Shown piece after piece: positions 51,485 to 53,482 of a DNA stretch of 53,482 nt (position 1 is the stretch's first letter; each line of letters begins with the position of its first letter). This DNA is from CAZNNH01 sp964574335. Its GTDB lineage: Bacteria; Acidobacteriota; Vicinamibacteria; Fen-336. The stretch is taken from assembly GCA_964574335.1 (NCBI GenBank), contig CAZNNH010000024.1:1-53482 (forward strand), written 5' to 3'. Below the pieces are notes generated by a model. That model was not told the DNA's origin, searched no databases, and was given only the letters and a program-made list of their open reading frames with translations. The position numbers and the translations under genes are program-made.

Positions 51485-53341
51485 ATGCGACGGGTTCTTT
51501 GCAGTCTGGCGTTGGCTTCAGCGCTCGTGCCTTTCGCCTGGGCGGCGAACGGCGTCATCCGCGGCACCGTGACCGATTCGAGCGGAGGCCTCCTCCCGGG
51601 CGCGACCGTCACCGTCGTCAACGAGGCGACGCGCCTCGAGCAGACGGTCGTCACCGACGCGGCAGGGAGATACACCGTGGTCGGGCTGCCCCCGGGTGTC
51701 TACAGCCTATGGGTCTACATGAGGGGCTTCCAGACGTTCAGCCGTGGCGGAGTCCGCCTCGAGAGTGGAAGCACTGTGACGGCCGACGTCGCCATGCAGA
51801 TCGCCGAGATGACCGAGACGATCTCCATCGGCCGACCAGCGGTCGAGCCACAGGCGGATCGGGTCATGCGATCCGTTGCCCCAGCGGGCCCCGGCCTCCT
51901 GCCCCAGCAGCTCGTCACCGCACCCTTCAACACGGAGGCCTACGACCGCATCGACGAGACCGGCTTCCGAGATCCCAAGCAGCAGCCCCTCTCCACCTTC
52001 TCGATCGACGTCGACACGGCCTCCTATGCCAACACCCGCCGCTTCATCACCCAGGGCGCGCTGCCCCCGAAGGATGCGGTGCGGATCGAGGAGCTCATCA
52101 ACTACTTCGGCTACGACTACCCGCAGCCGAAGGACGATGCGCCCTTCTCCGTGACCTCCGAGCTCGGGGGCTGCCCCTGGCAGCCGGAGCACAAGCTGCT
52201 CCTGATCGGCCTGCAGGGGCGCGAGCTCGACATGAGCCAGCTCCCACCGGCCAACCTCGTCTTCCTCATCGACGTCTCCGGCTCGATGCAGAGCCCCGAC
52301 AAGCTGCCGCTGTTGAAGAGCGGCCTCAAGCTCCTCGCGCGCCATCTGACCGAGAGCGACCACCTGACCATCGTGGTCTATGCCGGCGCGTCAGGTGTGG
52401 TCCTGCCGCGTACCAGCGGTGCCAGCCAGAGGGCCATCCTCGACGCCCTGGACGGGCTGGAAGCCGGGGGCTCCACCCACGGGAGCGCGGGCATCCAGCT
52501 CGCCTACGAGGAGGCGAAGGAGGGTTTCATCGAGGGCGGCATCAACCGTGTGATCCTGGCCACGGACGGCGACTTCAACGTCGGGGTCACGGACATCGGA
52601 GCGCTGACGCGGCTGATCGAGGAGAAGCGTGAGACTGGCGTCTTTCTCTCGGTCCTCGGCTTCGGCCAGGGGAACCTGAAGGACACCACCATGGAGAAGC
52701 TGGCGGACCGCGGAAACGGCAACTACAGCTACATCGACTCCCTTCTAGAGGCGCGGAAGGTCCTGGTCGCCGAGGCCGCCGGCACGCTGGTCACGATCGC
52801 CAAGGACGTCAAGATCCAGGTGGAGTTCAACCCCGCCCGGGTCGCCGCCTACCGCCTCATCGGGTACGAGAACCGGATGCTGCGCGATGAGGACTTCAAG
52901 GACGATCGTAAGGATGCCGGCGAGATCGGAGCCGGTCACACCGTGACGGCCCTGTACGAGATCGTCCCCCGCGGAACACCCACGGACGTCGCGGCAATCG
53001 ACGATCTCAAGTACCAGAAGAAGCCCGCCCTGTCGACGGCGGCTGCCAGCAACGAGCTGGCGACCGTCAAGCTGCGCTACAAGCGGCCGCAGGAGGCGGA
53101 GAGCCGTCCCCTGAGCGTCGTCGTGACGGACACGACGGAGCCAGCTCCCGCGCTCTCGCCCAACCTCGGCTTCGCCGCGGCCGTTGCCGAGTTCGGGATG
53201 ATCCTCCGAGACTCAGAGTCCAAGGGAGACTCGAACCTCGCCCAGGTCGTGGAGCTCGCGCGCCGGTACAAGGGCGAGGATCGAGACGCCTATCGCGGCG
53301 AGTTCATCCACTTGGTCGAGCTGGCGGCGGAGCTGCGCTAG
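51485..53341 (+). CDS. YfbK-type von Willebrand factor A protein with carboxypeptidase-regulatory-like domain
   Basis: 618 residues; the ATG at 51485 has AGGAGG (51473-51478) and gives a signal peptide (RRVLCSLALASALVPFAWA). About 22-105 is a carboxypeptidase-regulatory-like beta domain (GVIRGTVTDSSGGLLPGATVTVVNEAT). About 160-205 is the YfbK N-terminal domain (TFSIDVDTASYANTRRFIT, DAVRIEELINYFGYDYP), then a VWA domain with the MIDAS motif LVFLIDVSGSMQSPDKL and later ATDGDFNVGVTD, and a C-terminal DUF3520 (LRYKRPQEAESRPL). YfbK-family proteins bind metal and ligands through MIDAS; the fused regulatory-like domain is common in Acidobacteriota. Exported, role unknown. Confidence 0.92.
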   Translation: MRRVLCSLALASALVPFAWAANGVIRGTVTDSSGGLLPGATVTVVNEATRLEQTVVTDAAGRYTVVGLPPGVYSLWVYMRGFQTFSRGGVRLESGSTVTADVAMQIAEMTETISIGRPAVEPQADRVMRSVAPAGPGLLPQQLVTAPFNTEAYDRIDETGFRDPKQQPLSTFSIDVDTASYANTRRFITQGALPPKDAVRIEELINYFGYDYPQPKDDAPFSVTSELGGCPWQPEHKLLLIGLQGRELDMSQLPPANLVFLIDVSGSMQSPDKLPLLKSGLKLLARHLTESDHLTIVVYAGASGVVLPRTSGASQRAILDALDGLEAGGSTHGSAGIQLAYEEAKEGFIEGGINRVILATDGDFNVGVTDIGALTRLIEEKRETGVFLSVLGFGQGNLKDTTMEKLADRGNGNYSYIDSLLEARKVLVAEAAGTLVTIAKDVKIQVEFNPARVAAYRLIGYENRMLRDEDFKDDRKDAGEIGAGHTVTALYEIVPRGTPTDVAAIDDLKYQKKPALSTAAASNELATVKLRYKRPQEAESRPLSVVVTDTTEPAPALSPNLGFAAAVAEFGMILRDSESKGDSNLAQVVELARRYKGEDRDAYRGEFIHLVELAAELR

Positions 53342-53482
53342 CCCCGGCTAGCAGCCCACCCGATGGCCGTCCCTGGACACCGGCGCCCTCCTGAGTAACA
53401 AGCCGCGGGAGTCCGTTGTTCCGACTCGCTGAGCCTGAACCGACCTTGGCGGCGCTGCGTCGGACCAGGGCGTCATTCTGAG
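53337..53482. other. Non-coding tail of the window
   Basis: After the VWA gene stop there is a weak hairpin (GCTAGCC/GGCTAGC, 53337-53352) and no gene. The last 12 bases, CGTCATTCTGAG, are the reverse of the CTCAGGATGACG element at 32027 and 32086 with one difference, and are cut by the window edge. Confidence 0.4.

Overview
This window is high-GC bacterial chromosome, densely packed, with many 1-17 base gene overlaps and frequent GTG and TTG starts. The mix of genes suggests an environmental Gram-negative bacterium: B12-binding radical SAM proteins, KpsS/LipB-type capsule transferase, secreted subtilases, and a von Willebrand protein carrying a carboxypeptidase-regulatory-like domain. Acidobacteriota or a relative would fit, but that is inference; there is no rRNA or other marker gene here. 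I saw no tRNA, rRNA, CRISPR array or prophage.

About 1-44.3 kb is an envelope and surface-glycan region. 1-7.6 kb holds a radical SAM enzyme (cut by the window edge), a secreted glycosidase-like protein, GT4 and GT2 glycosyltransferases, a GT-C-like membrane protein and an SGNH hydrolase. 8-11.4 kb is a large secreted subtilase closed by a strong hairpin. Two methyltransferases follow, then a complete ISNCY-like insertion sequence (about 13.24-15.48 kb).

The core is two nonulosonic-acid (sialic-acid-like) modules. Module A (15.5-22.3 kb, + strand) reads Gfo/Idh dehydrogenase, NeuB-SAF-cupin fusion, HAD phosphatase, CMP-sugar synthetase, alpha/alpha-toroid protein, transferase A. Module B (27.1-31.9 kb, - strand) reads transferase B, Gfo/Idh dehydrogenase, NeuB, NeuC. 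A has no epimerase and B has no cytidylyltransferase; the two transferases are distant paralogues. Between the modules lie a capsule transferase, a sulfatase-fold protein with Thr where the formylglycine precursor should be, and an ArnT-like membrane transferase. Downstream are a second radical SAM protein, a second subtilase, and a small operon with GT2, asparagine synthetase and Trm112-like methyltransferase, then a large GT-C-like membrane protein.

From 42.3 kb to the end the content turns accessory: three toxin-antitoxin pairs (one VapBC, two MazEF types), an Nramp transporter, a penicillin-acylase-family protein, a GH5 glycosidase divergent from a secreted peroxiredoxin-like protein across an 11-bp inverted repeat, an mscS pseudogene with a nonsense codon and several frameshifts, and a YfbK-type von Willebrand lipoprotein-like protein. 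Several intergenic sites fit TTGnnn-N17/18-TAGAAT or TAGCGT promoters, some placing the start codon at or beside the predicted transcript start.
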